Positions 11,497 through 24,958 of a stretch of DNA of 64,000 nt are shown here, in pieces. Position 1 is the stretch's first letter, and each line of letters opens with the position of its first letter. Below the pieces are notes generated by a model that saw nothing but the letters and a program-made list of their open reading frames with translations, did not search any database and was not told the origin of the DNA. Made by a program: the position numbers and the translations under genes. Origin of the DNA: Ceratopteris richardii (lineage: Eukaryota > Streptophyta > Polypodiopsida > Polypodiales > Pteridaceae); NCBI GenBank assembly GCA_020310875.1, contig CM035413.1, positions 165,313,306 through 165,377,305 of the forward strand, read 5' to 3'.

Positions 11497-13011
11497 CTTT
11501 GAAACCTTGAAATTTGGTAGTCCATGAACGATCTCCTTTGACTACATGAGTTTCAGCATTTGCAGATTTGCATCTCCAATTTGTTTGTGCCACATCCCTA
11601 TATCAGCAATAACTCGTGCACCTTTTGCAAACATTGTTGCATTCCTTTCAGGAACTTTCACATTTAAGGTTAACATCCTACCCACTTTTTTCCTTTTGCG
11701 ATCAATCGTCCACCATCTTTGTATTCTTCTACATATAACCAATCAGCATTGAACGTGACTTGTAATCATTAGTCAACCATTTGTCCAATAGAAACCAAAT
11801 TCTTTGTTATGTTTGGAACATGCAACACCTCAGTAAGATGTTTTATCTTCCTGTCCTTCATAGACAATGCTATGTTTCCTATATGCTCGATAGGATGCAA
11901 TGTATCATCACCTGTTTCAACATATCCAAGAACTGGGAATTTCTACAAACTACTAAACCATTCTGCATGATTGTTCATGTGATTTGAAGCCCCTGAATCA
12001 GCATACCAGACATTATCATTCCATTTTGAAACACCAACAGACATCGTATTCATCATGTGATGTTGAACCATGAACAACTTCTCATAATCATTTGCACTTG
12101 TCAATGCATAGTTGTTTTGCTACCTTCTGTTATTTTGATTCTTCAACCTGCAATCACGTTCAAAGTGTCCAAGTTTACCACAATCCTAGCATGCTTTACA
12201 ATCATTACCTGAATCATTTCTTTGGAATCTTTTGTGACCTCTTTGGCTCCCCTGCCTTGAAACTCTCCTCTTCCTCCTACAGGATTCTATTGTTGACCTT
12301 GGCCTTGGTTAGTGTTTCCTCTTCCACTCTCGAAACCTCTATCTCTACCTCTTCTCTTCTAGAGTAGAATACCTGCTCAGAACTAGGCTTTCCGTTGGAG
12401 TTTGAATCCTCACCAAGATTCTTTCCTTCAATAATCAGCATGGATACCAAATCAGCAAAATTCGAAACCTTTTCTCTAGTCTGTATAGACGTTCTGAACT
12501 ACTTATATGTAGCTCGTAAACCACGAAGGCACACTTCCACCTTATCATCATCATCTACATTCATGCCAATAGATGCAAGTGACTCACATATGCTTTTGAT
12601 TTTCAGAGTGTGGTCACTTACTAACATGCTCTTCTTTTCTAATGTATGCAGCTCATTCTTGAGTTGCAATTTCCATGCATTTGTATTAGTCTCATAAAAA
12701 GTGACCAAATTGTTCCAAGCCTCTTTCGAAGTCTTGGCATCTTGTATATGCCCAAGCATGCTATCCTGTATGCTAACAAATAGCCAATACTTTACCTTTC
12801 GTGCTTCTTCATTCCATTCCTCATATGCTCTTAACTGGTCCGCAGTTGGATTCCTCTCTAGTAGCTACGAAGCATTTTTGTTCTCTCTTTGGATTTACTT
12901 CCAGTAGCCTTTTCCCATCAAGAAATTTGTCATTCTGAATCTCACAAAATGGAAGTTGTTCTTGTCTAGCTTATCACTCATAAGCTAACTCATTCCATCT
13001 GTGTTTGCCAT
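11497..13011 (-). pseudogene. gag: Copia B1 gag and protease
   Basis: The probable start MANTDGMSEL is at 13011. The capsid includes MLGHIQDAKTSKEAWNNL and LQLKNELHTLEKKSML. An Arg/Gly-rich linker and a zinc knuckle (about 12190-12150, CGKLGHFERDC) follow. The first half of the knuckle carries a stop in place of the Trp codon present in copy B2. Protease and the pre-integrase segment follow to 11500 with several stops. Confidence 0.8.
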
Positions 13012-13458
13012 TTCTGTAGCAATTCACAACACTCCAAACACTACAAGCAGCACTTCTCTTTGAAAACTATCGCACATATGATGTGACAGTTCGATCTCAA
13101 AAAAACACAGTTTTCGTGTATCAATAGTACATGGAATCACTTGAAACTCTGGATCTAGAATATGTGAGTGTTAAAACATAGTGCAAGTTACACTTTCTGA
13201 AATTGACCTAGTTTTTCTGTGGGCCCCACCTTGGGGGCTCGAAACATAGGTGGAGATGGCTCTGAAACTTTGATCTGACAAAAACAAGTGACCCTAAAGG
13301 GATAACTCTCAAGAATACTTTTTGGTCTTCTACCTTCATGCCGATTTTCCTAGCAAATGGAGGTCGTTCGTGAATTGCATTTTCTCCATGCCTTGTTGCG
13401 TAGTCTTCACCATCACCTTCTCCACGAGCTCTCTACAGCCATGCTGGCTCTGACACCA

Positions 13459-13899
13459 TGTCACAAGGAAGGAGATAAGGAAGAGATCTCACACACACAC
13501 TGTCACTCTCAACGAGAAGCACCCACATAGATTGAGGCAAGGAAGAGATGAGCTTCTTCTCTTTCTTCTATTACATAAAAAGGAATGTACAAGAATGACT
13601 TGAAACAAGAACACAACAAGTGCAATATATAAAGACCAGTACATAAGAAAAAACCTAATGTTCGTGAGTGAGTGAGCTGGAAAGGGAGAGATGTGCCATC
13701 ACTCTTAGTAGATAAATCTAATAAAGCTCAATGAAGTATCCCTAACATATACCGGTGTGACCACTATACATGATAGAGAAATGAAAGACTGATACGTGTC
13801 ACGCTGGATGATCACATGTTGACCTTGATATCTCAATAGAGCTTGCATGAGAATGGGGCTAGTAGTAGTGAATTGGGTCAAGAAAATATGGCTCCATCA
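13459..13899 (-). repeat. Copia B1 5' LTR
   Basis: On the minus strand the 441-bp segment runs from TGATGGAGCC to TTGTGACA, directly before the primer site. It contains a TTTATATATTG box (about 13630), a plausible LTR promoter. The B2 copy at 41007-41449 has the same length within 2 bp. The outer boundary is inferred from the TG/CA rule. Confidence 0.65.
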
Positions 13900-15666
13900 A
13901 TTTAGCCTGTTCGGCCATAATTTACTCCTCCTCAACTAGTTTATCAGCCACTTCATCCTACTCAGTCAGCTTCTTAGCTAGTTTTCCAAAGAAATACTAA
14001 GAAACAAGGAAGTGATTGTAAAAGGTTTGTCTGGTGTGATAGTCAAGATCATACGTTGTATGTCTATGATCAATTAAAGTAGGCTAAGGATAATGAACTT
14101 GTAGTTGAAGTTGATAGAAAATTATGTTACTTTAGAACATGATTTCCGCTGGTAAGTCCACATGAGAGGGACCATAAATGAGAACAAGGAATTATAGCCC
14201 CCATGTTTTGCCCAAATTTCATGAAATTCATATATGTGTATCGCAGAAACACATACGAATACATGTACAAATTCATTATATTTGACCCATGCAGTTGGGA
14301 GAAACACTCAAGTGTTCGTAAACCTGCAAATTCTTACCTGAGAAAACTCCTTGCACAATGTTCATAGAATGTTTGCAATTTCTCTTTAAAAAAACACCAA
14401 ATGGTATGGAAATTTTCAAAACAAAACTTCAAGTGGTACTCTAAATATGTCAAAAAATTCACATCATTTGGACTCTCCAATTATGAGAAAACCATGTACT
14501 AAATCACCCTTGTAGGCCTTCTAGATAGAAACTTATATAGGAAGTCTGAGCAATTGAGATTTTTTCACCTATAAAAAATTACAGATTCTATGAAAGGGTA
14601 AGATTAATTAAAAATTTTATCACCTAGAAATCTACAAACTTTAAGAAGAAATAACTATTCCTACATAAAATTACAAACAATTCAATGTGCAACAATACCT
14701 ACATAAAGATTCTTAACTTTATAGCTACCTTCAAACTCAAGAAAGAGTTTTGAACTAAGATAAATATCGTTTTCCAATATGATGTCCCATACCATCATTC
14801 ATTCATATGAGTGAATAATATCACATTCGATTGAAAACTTGTTTCATTTCTCTTAACTTGTTTAAAAACCTTTTACTTCATGTGAAAACTTCTTGAAATG
14901 CACTTCCTTGAAGTATGTTTGAAGTACAAGAGATGTACCAAGAATAAGTTTCGATGTTACTTTATGTGAATGAACCTTTCTTTGGAAGACCTTTGTATAT
15001 GAGCAATATAACCATTTCTTAAGATTCATTGTTTAAGAGTCCTCTTTTCATGGACCTAAAAATAGTATGAGATTTTAGTGCATGTTTGGTCAATACTTTT
15101 ATGCATGGTTATTTATCCTAATGATCATGCATATAATAAAAATATGGAAATCTTGAGAAGAACCTAAGTTTGGGTAGAATGATAATGATACAAAGACTTA
15201 AATAACAAGATTTAAGTTATTAATCAACAATCTAATTTAAACTATGAATTAAATCTTAGTTGGTCTCAATAATGAAACCCAACTAGATTAATCTAGAGTA
15301 CATGTCTGGGTATACTCTAATTAGCGATAGCTAATGGTTACCCCAAGTTTCCATTTGTCTAAAAGTTTTCTTTGGAAAAATCCAACGAAGTACGCTTAAA
15401 ACTCTCTAACCATGAAAAAATTAGTTTTATTAGCATTGAAAGTCACCTGAATGCACAAATAGAAATGAGAATTGAAATGGATTCTCATTGGTAGCAACAA
15501 AGAAAAGTATTTGAAGAATCCATTGGATCTTTTTAAAACTCAAGAAACCCAAGCCCTAAAATTTGATGCTTCTAGGAATCTAGAACTTTTTCCTTCCAAT
15601 TTGTGAGTACAAGAGCATAAATGAAAAGCAATGTCATTTCTATACCAAAAGCAATGGTTGAAACTC
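13900..15666. repeat. Non-coding flank with gag zinc-knuckle relic, unit 1
   Basis: At about 13980-14145, plus-strand codons read a degenerate FVWCDSQDH motif followed by AKDNELVVEVDRKL, a relic of another retroelement gag; the final Cys is Tyr here. The rest, to 15666, is AT-rich and shows no gene. The block matches 41450-43216 in unit 2 at roughly 95 percent. Confidence 0.6.
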
Positions 15667-18600
15667 TGTAGGAGACTTAAAGCCTCCAAGGATAATGAGA
15701 TATGGTAGTTTTTTTAATCAAGAATGATGAACAAAAACCTTGAAATTTCTTCTGTTTAATCCATGTGTCATCTTGGTCTCCAAAGCTCAAACATGTGGAT
15801 TAGGTGGAGTCAAAGTGATTTCAGCTAAATTCCTACCTTGGCCTATCTCTTTCCATCACTAGTGCATGGATCTAGCAAAATAGATGAATGCTACTGAAGG
15901 CTTCCTTATCAAATTCATCTCTCAAGTTAGAATCCAACTTCTTCTAAAAGGAAGATGAATCTTACATAATCCCTGCCCAAATCACTCTCGTTTAGTGAAA
16001 TGGGTGGATTTTGTTGTTTGTAATTCACCTCCAAGAAATCTAAATAGAGGGGAGTTTAATTATGTAATCCCTACCTAACCAAAAGGTGGATTATCTAGTT
16101 TTTACAAGGATATAACATTTTCTTTATCCTCGGAGAGAATTTGAATAGCTTACCAAAAGTGGATCAAAACTTTACGTAGTTTTGAGAATCCACTTTAAGG
16201 GACTAGAATCCATAGGGATTAATTTAACTATTGTAGCCTTCAACTGATTGAACCCTATTTTACTTGTTCTTCCAAAAAGATAATCTTTATAAATACGTCC
16301 CAAGATGGGAAATCATAGTGTAAAAGGTCGTGTTATCTTTAAGGTCATAAGTAGAAATAGATTATTCCAATAATTTCTTCACTGCTTAATCCTTACGGAT
16401 CTTTAGTTGGATCTCAAACCTTAAAGGTCTTCTTGATCCTTTCAAAGTTCTCCCCCTTTTATTCTAGATCTATTAAAGATGCCCTATGTTGACAACATAG
16501 TTAGATCTTTCCTATTCTTGAGTTAACTTGAATTAACAAGTATAAAAAAGATGATCTTTCTTAGCTTTCTTTCAAGCTTGGTCTAAGATCATTTTTATGA
16601 TCCTGCAATTTCAAGTCATTCTTTCGGATGAAGCTTTTAGAGCTTCATTCTTTGGAGTTTACCTTCAAACTCAAAAAAGTTGATCCTCTCCTTATTTCTA
16701 ACTCTTTATGAGAGATAGATCCTTTCATATTTTGTTGGAAGAATTATTCTTCCCTTTGAGAGGATAATTGAAGAAGATACTCATTCCTAGACATTATCTT
16801 CTTGATGTATTCCATTGGATCATGAGTCCCTTTTCCTTCTGGCCATCAAGAAAAAGTACTCAATGGGAATCATTACCCACTGTCCCATACTGGTGGGTTC
16901 TTCATCCAATCGACATAACTTTGTCTCTATACTTTCCTCACCTTTTCTATCCTTTTAAATGCCCTTCATACTATGGTACGAAATTATAAGAGCAAGGAGT
17001 AAGGTGCTTAGATACACCACTACTAATATTATTTAAACAATTGGTTAACCATTTAATGTGGTGTGACTCATCTTATCAAACTTAAAGTTTGACTTGATCT
17101 TTGCACTACTTGGGTCTTTTGGCTTACTTCTCTTCTTTAGCGAGAATAAGAGATAAGACTAGGTCTTTCTCAAATAGATCCCTTCATGTTCAAAGCTCTA
17201 CCCATGGGTTTTACTTGGGGATCTAGGTATTATGCTTCATACAAGAAGCCATATTCCTTAGGTCTATATTACTGAAATCCATAACGTATGTTATGTTATC
17301 CTCAGAAAGCATCAAGATACTTTTAGGATGATGCTTTATAGCTCATCCCACTACTTTTCCTAACCCAGTTAGGATTTATACAATCCTCATGGTGTATGCA
17401 AGTCTTCTCTTGCATTGGGATTCTTTGAGAATTCCCAATCTTTGAGAACTTCATTTAGTTGGAAGATGCAATGAAAGATATATGTAGTACTAGAATACGA
17501 GGAAGTACTTCAACTTTATCTATTTCTTGCCTAACTTTTACCTTGCAATACCCTATTTGGTCTTTTCAAGGCATAAGATACAAGTTCTTAGGGACTTTCT
17601 CCCCTCAAAAGTTTTCGTCCTCGAAAACTACCTGAGAGTAAATTGAAAATTGTGCTCTTTCAGAAGTATTTGAAAGAGTTTATTTTCAATATTTTATTGT
17701 CCTTCCTAGTTAAAAGAACCTTTTAGAGCTTTTTTGCTTTCTCTTCTCCAAGCATATAGAGCAAATCTCCCCAGGTTCAAGTTTGGAGTTACCTCTAAAT
17801 TCGATGTCCCATACCACCGAATCAACTCGAGTGGTAATATAAGCCTAGATGTCCCATACCATCCGACTTACACTTCCACTTAAGTAAAGGTAACTTTAAC
17901 TTGAATTTTAAGATAAAACCTTCTTCTCATCAAGTAAGATCTATTACTTCTTGGACTTGTAAGTGTGACTTCCATAGCATGTGTTGGTGCTCATGAAAAT
18001 TTTAACTTACCAAGTCTTAGTTGTAATTTTAATTTGACAAGACCATTCTTAAATTGACTTTTTCAATTATTCCTTGATTCAGATATACTACAAAAGATCC
18101 CTTTTATGTCACTTGGTAATAGAGCTAGTTTAAATCTCAACTACATATTATCTCTTATGAAATAATGAGTAATCTGAGAATAATTGACATTGCCAATCAA
18201 ATCTCGATGCTGAAGTAGATGGTAATTCCATTTACTATAGAGTCCATTATTTCTAGGACATTAGAAAATGGTACTTAGGGTTCCACACTATGCATTATGT
18301 TAACATGGGTTTGGAAAAGAAAGATTTGATATGCATAAATATAGTCATGGTTTATGACATATACATTATGGCAACTCATACGCACAGAAAGAAAGATGCA
18401 TGAAACTTTTGCACCATCCTTTGAATGAACAAAAGTTCCAAATTGGGACTTTTTGCATGCTTTAATGAGGGGTTCAATTTTTAAATTACCTTATGCATGC
18501 AACACCTTTTCCAATAAAGGTGGAACCATTTTCCATACACTAGTATGCACATGGAACATTTTACATGGGTTTTTGAGTTAAGAGGGAGATTAAATTCCTG

Positions 18601-19077
18601 AAGTTAAGCTTAAGTAGGATTTTATTTTATTAGCTTCTAAAAAGAATGGTGATGAGGCCAATTGGCCACTATACACCATTTAATTCATTTATGTTTGGCT
18701 TAGTAATTAAAAGCCAAATAAATATAACTTCTTGAAAATACCTTAAGCTTAAAATCCCTCTTATGGAATCTTAAATTCCATAAAAGCCCATGGCATGCCT
18801 GATCAGCAAGGCCATAGACTTAAGGTAGTAATACAAAAATTTTCTCTCTTAAAACCACGATACAATGGTGGTAACTTAGAGCACTATCTTCTCAAAGCTC
18901 TAAGGAAGAGAAAGTATGGTATAACAGAATCTTAGTTTTGGAAGATCAAAATAGTATTGCCTTTGTTTAAAAAAGTTCTTTGTTTGAAAGAACTACAAAA
19001 CTATTTGGAGCTTTACATTATTCTTCCAAGCAAATCCAAGGCATGAAGAGAAGGTAAAACTCAAGTTCGTCCAAGTG
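15667..19077. repeat. Non-coding repeat X, copy 2
   Basis: Near-identical to 1199-4606, with a few substitutions and short indels (for example a 6-base insertion near 17240 and a 4-base deletion near 17608). No credible gene. Confidence 0.65.
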
Positions 19078-19139
19078 CTGGACATACAAGGGTTCACTAC
19101 ACACTTCCGTTGCACATAGGAGAACTCATTCTCCACAGT

Positions 19140-19151
19140 TGGTATCAGAGC
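19140..19151 (+). promoter_or_regulatory. Primer binding site of copia A2
   Basis: TGGTATCAGAGC follows the LTR end CCACA at 19137 by two bases, as in A1; complementary to initiator methionine tRNA. Confidence 0.88.
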
Positions 19152-19295
19152 AAACTTGGTGCTGAAGCTTCATCAACAGAACTGGAGATAAAGAAAAGCA
19201 AAAGAGGAGCTATAAAACAAGGAGGAGCTTCACAAACGCAAGAGCAAAGGACTATAACTATTCAAGGTAACTCTCAAAGTCTTTGATACTCTTTA

Positions 19296-20163
19296 ATGGT
19301 TGACTTGGGTCAACAAGTAGAGAAGTTGGATAAGGATAACTATCCAGTGTGGAGGTTTAGAATGACCAACTACCTAATGGGCAAAGGCTTATGGGGTATT
19401 GTGAGCGGCGATGATGCTCAACCTCAAATCAACCAAGCTATGGCCACCGAAGTCCAAAGGAGGCAAGCAAAAGAATGGGAAGAGAGGAATAGGAGAGTCA
19501 TGTTCCTCATTTCGCAAGTCATTACTAATGCCATGGTAGGTCATATTCAATATCTAGAGAAAGCTAAGGATGCTTGGGAAGCTCTTGAAAGGATGTATTC
19601 AACAAATACCAAAGCTAGGAAACTTCAACTCAAGAATGAGTTGAACACAATCAAGAAAAGTTCGAGTCAATCCATAGCTGAATATACTTTGAAGATTAAG
19701 GAGCTAAGTGATGCTTTAGCTTCTATTGGCACAACGGCTGAAGACGAAGATCTTGTGTGTTATACTCTCAATGGCTTGAGAGAAGATGAAAGATGGAAGC
19801 CTTTTATAACTTCCATTAACTTGAAAGATGCATATCCAGGTTTTGAACAACTAATCCCTCACCTTGTCACAGAAGAGCTTAGCTTCGGTGGTCCCAAAGG
19901 AAAGGATAGCCGCAACCAAATGTTATATGCAGGTCGAGGTAAAGGAAGAAACTCAAGAGGAGGCTCAAGAGGAAAATGAAGAGGTCACAACCACTCCAAC
20001 TACAATCAAAACAATTCGGAAGACAACAAGGATGCATCAAATGCCAACGCACAAGGAAGAGGTCGAGGTAGAAGTAGAGGAAGAGGTCAAAGCTCCTACA
20101 ACTCTCATAAAGGTATACAATGCTATCATTGTGGTAAAGTAGGACATTATGCTAGTGATCGTT
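19296..20163 (+). pseudogene. gag: Copia A2 gag
   Basis: A 227-codon frame from the ATG at 19296 reads through the capsid into the Arg/Gly-rich linker (YAGRGKGRNSRGG) and stops at the TGA at 19977 that A1 shares. In the same frame downstream, the zinc knuckle at 20122-20163 reads CYHCGKVGHYASDR: the fourth metal ligand Cys is Arg (CGT for TGT), whereas A1 keeps Cys. RNA binding by this gag would be impaired even without the stop. Confidence 0.88.
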
Positions 20164-20258
20164 GGCTGAAGAATGGAAGACCAAATGGGGGCAATCAAAG
20201 GAACCAAAGCAACTATGCAAGCACCTCAAGTGAAGGAAGCAAGGACACACTACTTGCA

Positions 20259-21962
20259 ATGAGACATGAGTATAGAAGCTCTTGTGAAGATGACAAAAAA
20301 TGGTACATTGATTCAGGTTGTAGTAACCATATGTCATGTCAAGGAAGTTTGTTCACTAATCTACAGGTACCAAGTGGAAAAGGATGTGTTGAAACAGGTG
20401 ATGATACTCAACACATGATTGAACATATTGAAGATATAAGGCTTGGAGATACCAGTAGAGCAAAGGTACTATCTAATGTTCTTCATGTTCCTACAATTTC
20501 AAAGAACTTGATTTCAGTAGGACAAATGGTAGAGAAGGGTTATCATGTCATATTCAATGAGAATGGGTGCTTCATAAAGAATCCAAAGGAAGGCTTCAAG
20601 GTCATTGCTCGAGGCAGAAGAGAAGGAAGGATGTTCACTTTGGATGTCCAACACCCGCATGGAAAGGTCATGTACATTCAATGTGGGAACAAGAAGATTT
20701 CAGAGCTGGACTTATGGCACAAAAGAATAGGACACATCAACATTCCAAAGCTAAAGGACATGAGCAAACATGAAGTGGTAAGAGGTCTTCCAAAATTTAA
20801 TAGTATTGGACTACATGAGTTATGTGAAGCTTGTCAACTAGGAAAGCAAACGAGGCATCCATTCAAGAGGAGCAATTATGTGGCTCCAAATGTCTTGGAC
20901 TTGATACATACGGATGTATGGGGATCAACCCAAGAGTCATCAATGGCTGGTAATATATTTTTTGTCACCTTCATTGATGATCACTCAAGAAAGGTATGGT
21001 TGTTTTGTATGAAGCAAAAATCAGAGGTGTTTTCTATATTCAAAAGATTCAAAGTTGAAGTTGAAAAGGAAACAGGAAGGTCTATCAAAACCTTAAGGTC
21101 CGATGGTGGAGGAGAATACTTCTCCAAAGAATTTCAGATTTTCTACAAGAGAATGGAATCAAAAGGCAATTCACTTGTAGGTACACACCACAACAAAATG
21201 GAGTAGTTGAGAGGAAAAATAGGCAAATGGTCTATCAAAACCTTAAGGTCCGATGGTGGAGGAGAATACTTCTCCAAAGAATTTCAGATTTTCTACAAGA
21301 GAATGGAATCAAAAGGCAATTCACTTGTAGGTACACACCACAACAAAATGGAGTAGCTGAGAGGAAAAATAGGCAAATTGCTGAAATTGCAAGATGCATG
21401 CTCAACGAGATGAAGGTACCATTGTACTATTGGGTTGAAGCTACCACAACCGCCATTTACTTGATGAACACGTGCACAACATCGGGAATACATCACTTGA
21501 CTCCTGAAGAGGTATATTCCGGTAAGAAACCTGATCTTACACACCTCAAAGTGTGGATGTGTTTGCTTTGTTCACATTCCACAAGAAGTTAGAACAAAGA
21601 TGGAACCAAGGTCAAAAAAATGCATTTTCATTGGCTACTCAACGGAGCAAAAAGGATACAAGTGTTACAACCCTAGAATAAAGGAATTAAGAGTCTCGCG
21701 AGATGTGGTCTTTGATGAACTAAGACCATGGTATGAAGATAAAGGAAAGGAAAAGATTCTTGAAGAAGATTGTGATGATTATGCAGGAACAAATCAAAGA
21801 GAAGTTCAACAATCAAGCACAAAGGCTTCAGGTCCAGAGGCATGTACATCAAATGAAGAATGTTCAACATGGAGGGGGAGTCATTCTTTGTCTCCAAATT
21901 CAGCTCATAGTAGAGCCGAAGAAACAAGTGCTACTCCAAACAGTGAGGTAGATGCAAGTTAA
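20259..21962 (+). pseudogene. pol: Copia A2 protease and integrase
   Basis: A 315-codon frame holds the protease site WYIDSGCSNHM, the pre-integrase region, the HHCC finger and the first two integrase core Asp residues. The frame is then lost by the same missing base as A1. The catalytic Glu (QQNGVAERKNR) is read in another frame from the second unit of the tandem duplicate at 21079-21378. A private stop (TAA for GAA) lies at 21960. Confidence 0.87.
21079..21378 (+). repeat. 150-bp tandem duplication inside copia A2 integrase
   Basis: GGTCTATCAAAACC starts at 21079 and 21229. Identical in position to the A1 duplication. Confidence 0.88.
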
Positions 21963-21989
21963 GAAGAATATGAAGAGGTAATCACTCCG

Positions 21990-23763
21990 ATGGTAAAACT
22001 AAATAGGTTAAAGAAGCAACTTTCTAAAGGCAATGAAAGAAGATCTTCAAGGACAAGGTATCCAACTCAAAGGTTGAGTTATGATAGTTTTATGGCGACA
22101 CATTTTGCATACATGATGCAGGTTATCAAAGACAAAGAGCCTGAGACATATGAAGAAGCTTGCACACAAAAGGAATGGAAGCAAGCTATGAAAGAGGAGA
22201 TCAAAGCTCTCAAAGATAATCACACATGGGAGCTAGTGCCAAAGAAAGAAGGTATGAAGATTGTTTCCAAACAAATGGGTGTTTAAAGTAAAGAGGAATG
22301 CTGATGGTTCACTAACTAGATATAAAGCTAGATTAGTTGCCAAAGGATTTAAACAAACACAAGGCATAGATTATGATGAAGTTTTCAGCCCCGTTGCAAA
22401 GATGGGAACTATTAGAACCTTAATAGCAATTGGTGCTTCAAGGAGATGGCCATTATATCAACTTGACATCAAAAATGCTTTTCTCAATGGAGAACTACAA
22501 GAAGAGGTATACATGAGTCAACCGGTTGGATTTGAAGATGAAAACCATCCAGATTTTGTTTGCAGGTTGAAGAAGGCACTTTATGGCTTGAAGCAGGCAC
22601 CAAGAGCATGGAATCAGAGATTGGTAGAGTATCTAATTAAGTGTGGATACAACCCAAGTAGTGCAGATCCTTCGTTGTACATGAAGAAGGAAGAAAATAG
22701 AGAGGTATATATTTGCATATATGTAGATGACCTCATCATAACAGGAAATGATGTTACAGGGATTAAAGATATCAAAAGGAAGCTTGGTAAGGAGTTGAAA
22801 ATTTCAGATCTTGGAGAGCTGAAATATTTTTTAGGAATTGAAGTTGTCTATGGAAAGAGTGGCATCTACTTGATGCAAAGGAAGTACTTGTTGGATGTTC
22901 TTTTCAGATTTGGAATGAGTGAATGCAAAGCACTCACTCAACCCATGAACACAAATACAAAGATTTGTTCAAATGATGGAGAACCATTGGAAGATGTAAC
23001 GACATACAAAAGCATTGTAGGATCATTCATCTATGCAAACATTACAAGACCTGATTTGTCTTATTTTGTTGGTGTACTTTCTCAGTTTATGCAAGCCCCG
23101 ACAAGTGAACACTTAAATTCAGCCAAGAGAGAGTTGAGATACATAAAGCATACAGTTAATCATGCTTTGTTTTACAAGTTTGATGAAGAACTGCAGGTCA
23201 AAGGCTTTAGTGATGCTGATTGGGCAGGCTCAAAGGAAGATAGAAGATCAACCTCAGGTTATGTGTTGATGATAGGAAGCAAACCTATCACGTGGAGCTC
23301 AAAGAAACAACCTACTGTTGCACTTTCATGTACGGAGGCTGAATACAAAGGATTAGCATTTGCCACATGTGAAGCAATGTGGATTAAAAATCTTTTGGCT
23401 GATCTTGGAGTGCAAGTTGGAACCATCCCTATATATGGTGATAACATGTCAAGTATCTACTTGGCAAGCAATCCTATGTTTCATGCAAGGAGCAAGCACA
23501 TAGAGGTCCACTACCATTATGTAAGGGAGAAGGTGCTGAGCAAAGATGTGGAGATAAAGTTCATCAGAATCAAAGACCACGTTGCAGACATATTTACAAA
23601 GTTCTTGGATGCTTCTAAACTCAAAGGTCTCAAGGATGTGATAAATTTGAAGGACATGGTTGAAGATAACTCCCAAATGAGCTTGAGGGGGAGTGTTGAA
23701 GATAAATGTACAAGCTCATTTTCATATGATCCATGCTTGGATAAATTTAGCAAATATAAAGAT
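21990..23763 (+). pseudogene. pol: Copia A2 reverse transcriptase - RNase H segment
   Basis: Same domains as in A1, including YVDD and SDADWAGSKEDRRSTSG. One extra T at about 22265 (ATTGTTTCC versus ATTGTTCC in A1) splits the frame, so 21990-22286 and 22261 onward are read separately. The second frame runs past the polypurine tract at 23682-23693 and out of the copia LTR into the gypsy LTR at 23764. Confidence 0.88.
23694..23763 (+). repeat. Copia A2 3' LTR, first part
   Basis: Starts TGTTGAAGAT after the polypurine tract. Interrupted after AAGAT (23759-23763) by the gypsy insertion; resumes at 35804. Confidence 0.9.
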
Positions 23764-24925
23764 TGTAGAGGAGGTACTGGGGTATCCGCTTTTAACAAAA
23801 GTAGGGATTAAGGATTAACACATCCGGTACGTCGCCTACTCAAGGGGGGTTCTCTTTAGGGAAGTATACCCTTTAACATTTCTGTGATCAGGTAGATATC
23901 AAAGATTGCACAGAGTGGTACATACTTCAGAAAATATGAACAACAATTGACCCAGAAAGACCATACACTTCTGGATTCGACTCAGATGACTAGAAGATTT
24001 GTCAAGGAAATGCTCAAAAACTAATGCTCAGAGCTTCGTGGTACTCTATGCAGATAAATACAGATCAATACAAGTGATGAAGGAATTGCTCATGAGAATA
24101 GAGCCTAACACCAATAGTGTCTCACAGAAAAGAAAGAAAATCCAAGACACTCTCTTACACTATAGTGCTCATAGCTCTCCACTAAGAAGCCTACCCTTTG
24201 TATCCACACTACAGAGTAGCTCCTACAATAGGCTTGAAACCACCAAGTGCAAGAGAGAACTTCTGCGCGTATACACGCGTCAACGTAACTCCAAAAAATG
24301 TCCCGCAAATGAGCACAAATCCATTGTTTTTATAGGCCTCAAAATAGGCCAAGAGGGCCTTGCTGATTCCTCACATCCACTGATCATGCGCCGGTTGATT
24401 CCCCAAGATTGGAGGGGTAGATCAAATATTCCACTTGATTTGAATTGGATCCTCAAAAATAGGTATTTGTCATGAATGGTTGGCGGCAACCATCATTTTT
24501 TCACCTCCACCTTTACCAGTTACCTTTCACCTTTTTACTTGTAATCTGGGATCCTCATTTTGTGCCGCGCGTGGTATTGGAATGACCCGTTGAGTGCGAT
24601 GGGTGGACGATTGATTTCAACTTCACCAATCCATGAGCCCTAATGAATATATTAGCTCACCTATTTGTCATTTGTCGCTGATGGAATCCCGAGGCAATGC
24701 AAATGAAGCTAATTGTTTTACGATTTAAGGCAGTCCCATCGAAACGCTTTGCCCTTTAGGGTAGTAGTTTGGCAAAATGGCACTCAAGCTGATGTCCAAC
24801 TGTCTGCCTTGATGGAAAAGCATGTGGATTGATAATAACTTCTAGAGTCATGCCTTGAATTGTGAATGGAAGGTCATATTCATGTACAAATAAACCCCCT
24901 TTTGATCATGGTTGTGGGGCAGGGG

Positions 24926-24958
<33 letters not shown>

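Larger units (their letters stand above)
9893..13899 (-). mobile_element. Ty1/copia retrotransposon B1, reverse strand, 3' truncated
   Basis: Read on the minus strand: LTR (13899-13459), a primer site like TGGTGTCAGAGCC (complement of 13446-13458), gag from an ATG at 13011, protease, integrase, and the first part of reverse transcriptase. The element ends at 9893 in the middle of the [14 protein letters not shown] motif, so the rest of reverse transcriptase, RNase H and the 3' LTR are absent. Multiple stops. Related to but clearly different from copia A. Confidence 0.88.
1199..15666. repeat. Tandem array unit 1 (X - copia A1 - copia B1 - flank)
   Basis: This 14.47-kb block has the same order of parts as 15667-43216. 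Both blocks start with TGTAGGAGACTTAAAGCCTC, and unit 2 starts directly where unit 1 ends. The 1199-9290 part matches unit 2 at about 99 percent by eye at a constant offset of about 14,470. The copia-B and flank part matches 37988-43216 at roughly 95 percent. Unit 1 lacks the gypsy insertion, the last 474 bp of the copia-A LTR, and the GA-rich block. It keeps copia-B integrase and reverse transcriptase sequence (9893-11330) that unit 2 has lost. Confidence 0.85.

Noticed and set aside
23999..24475. 158-codon frame present twice (also 32705-33181)
   Set aside because: It is conserved only because it lies in the two LTRs of one element. It is antisense to the element and has no recognisable domain.
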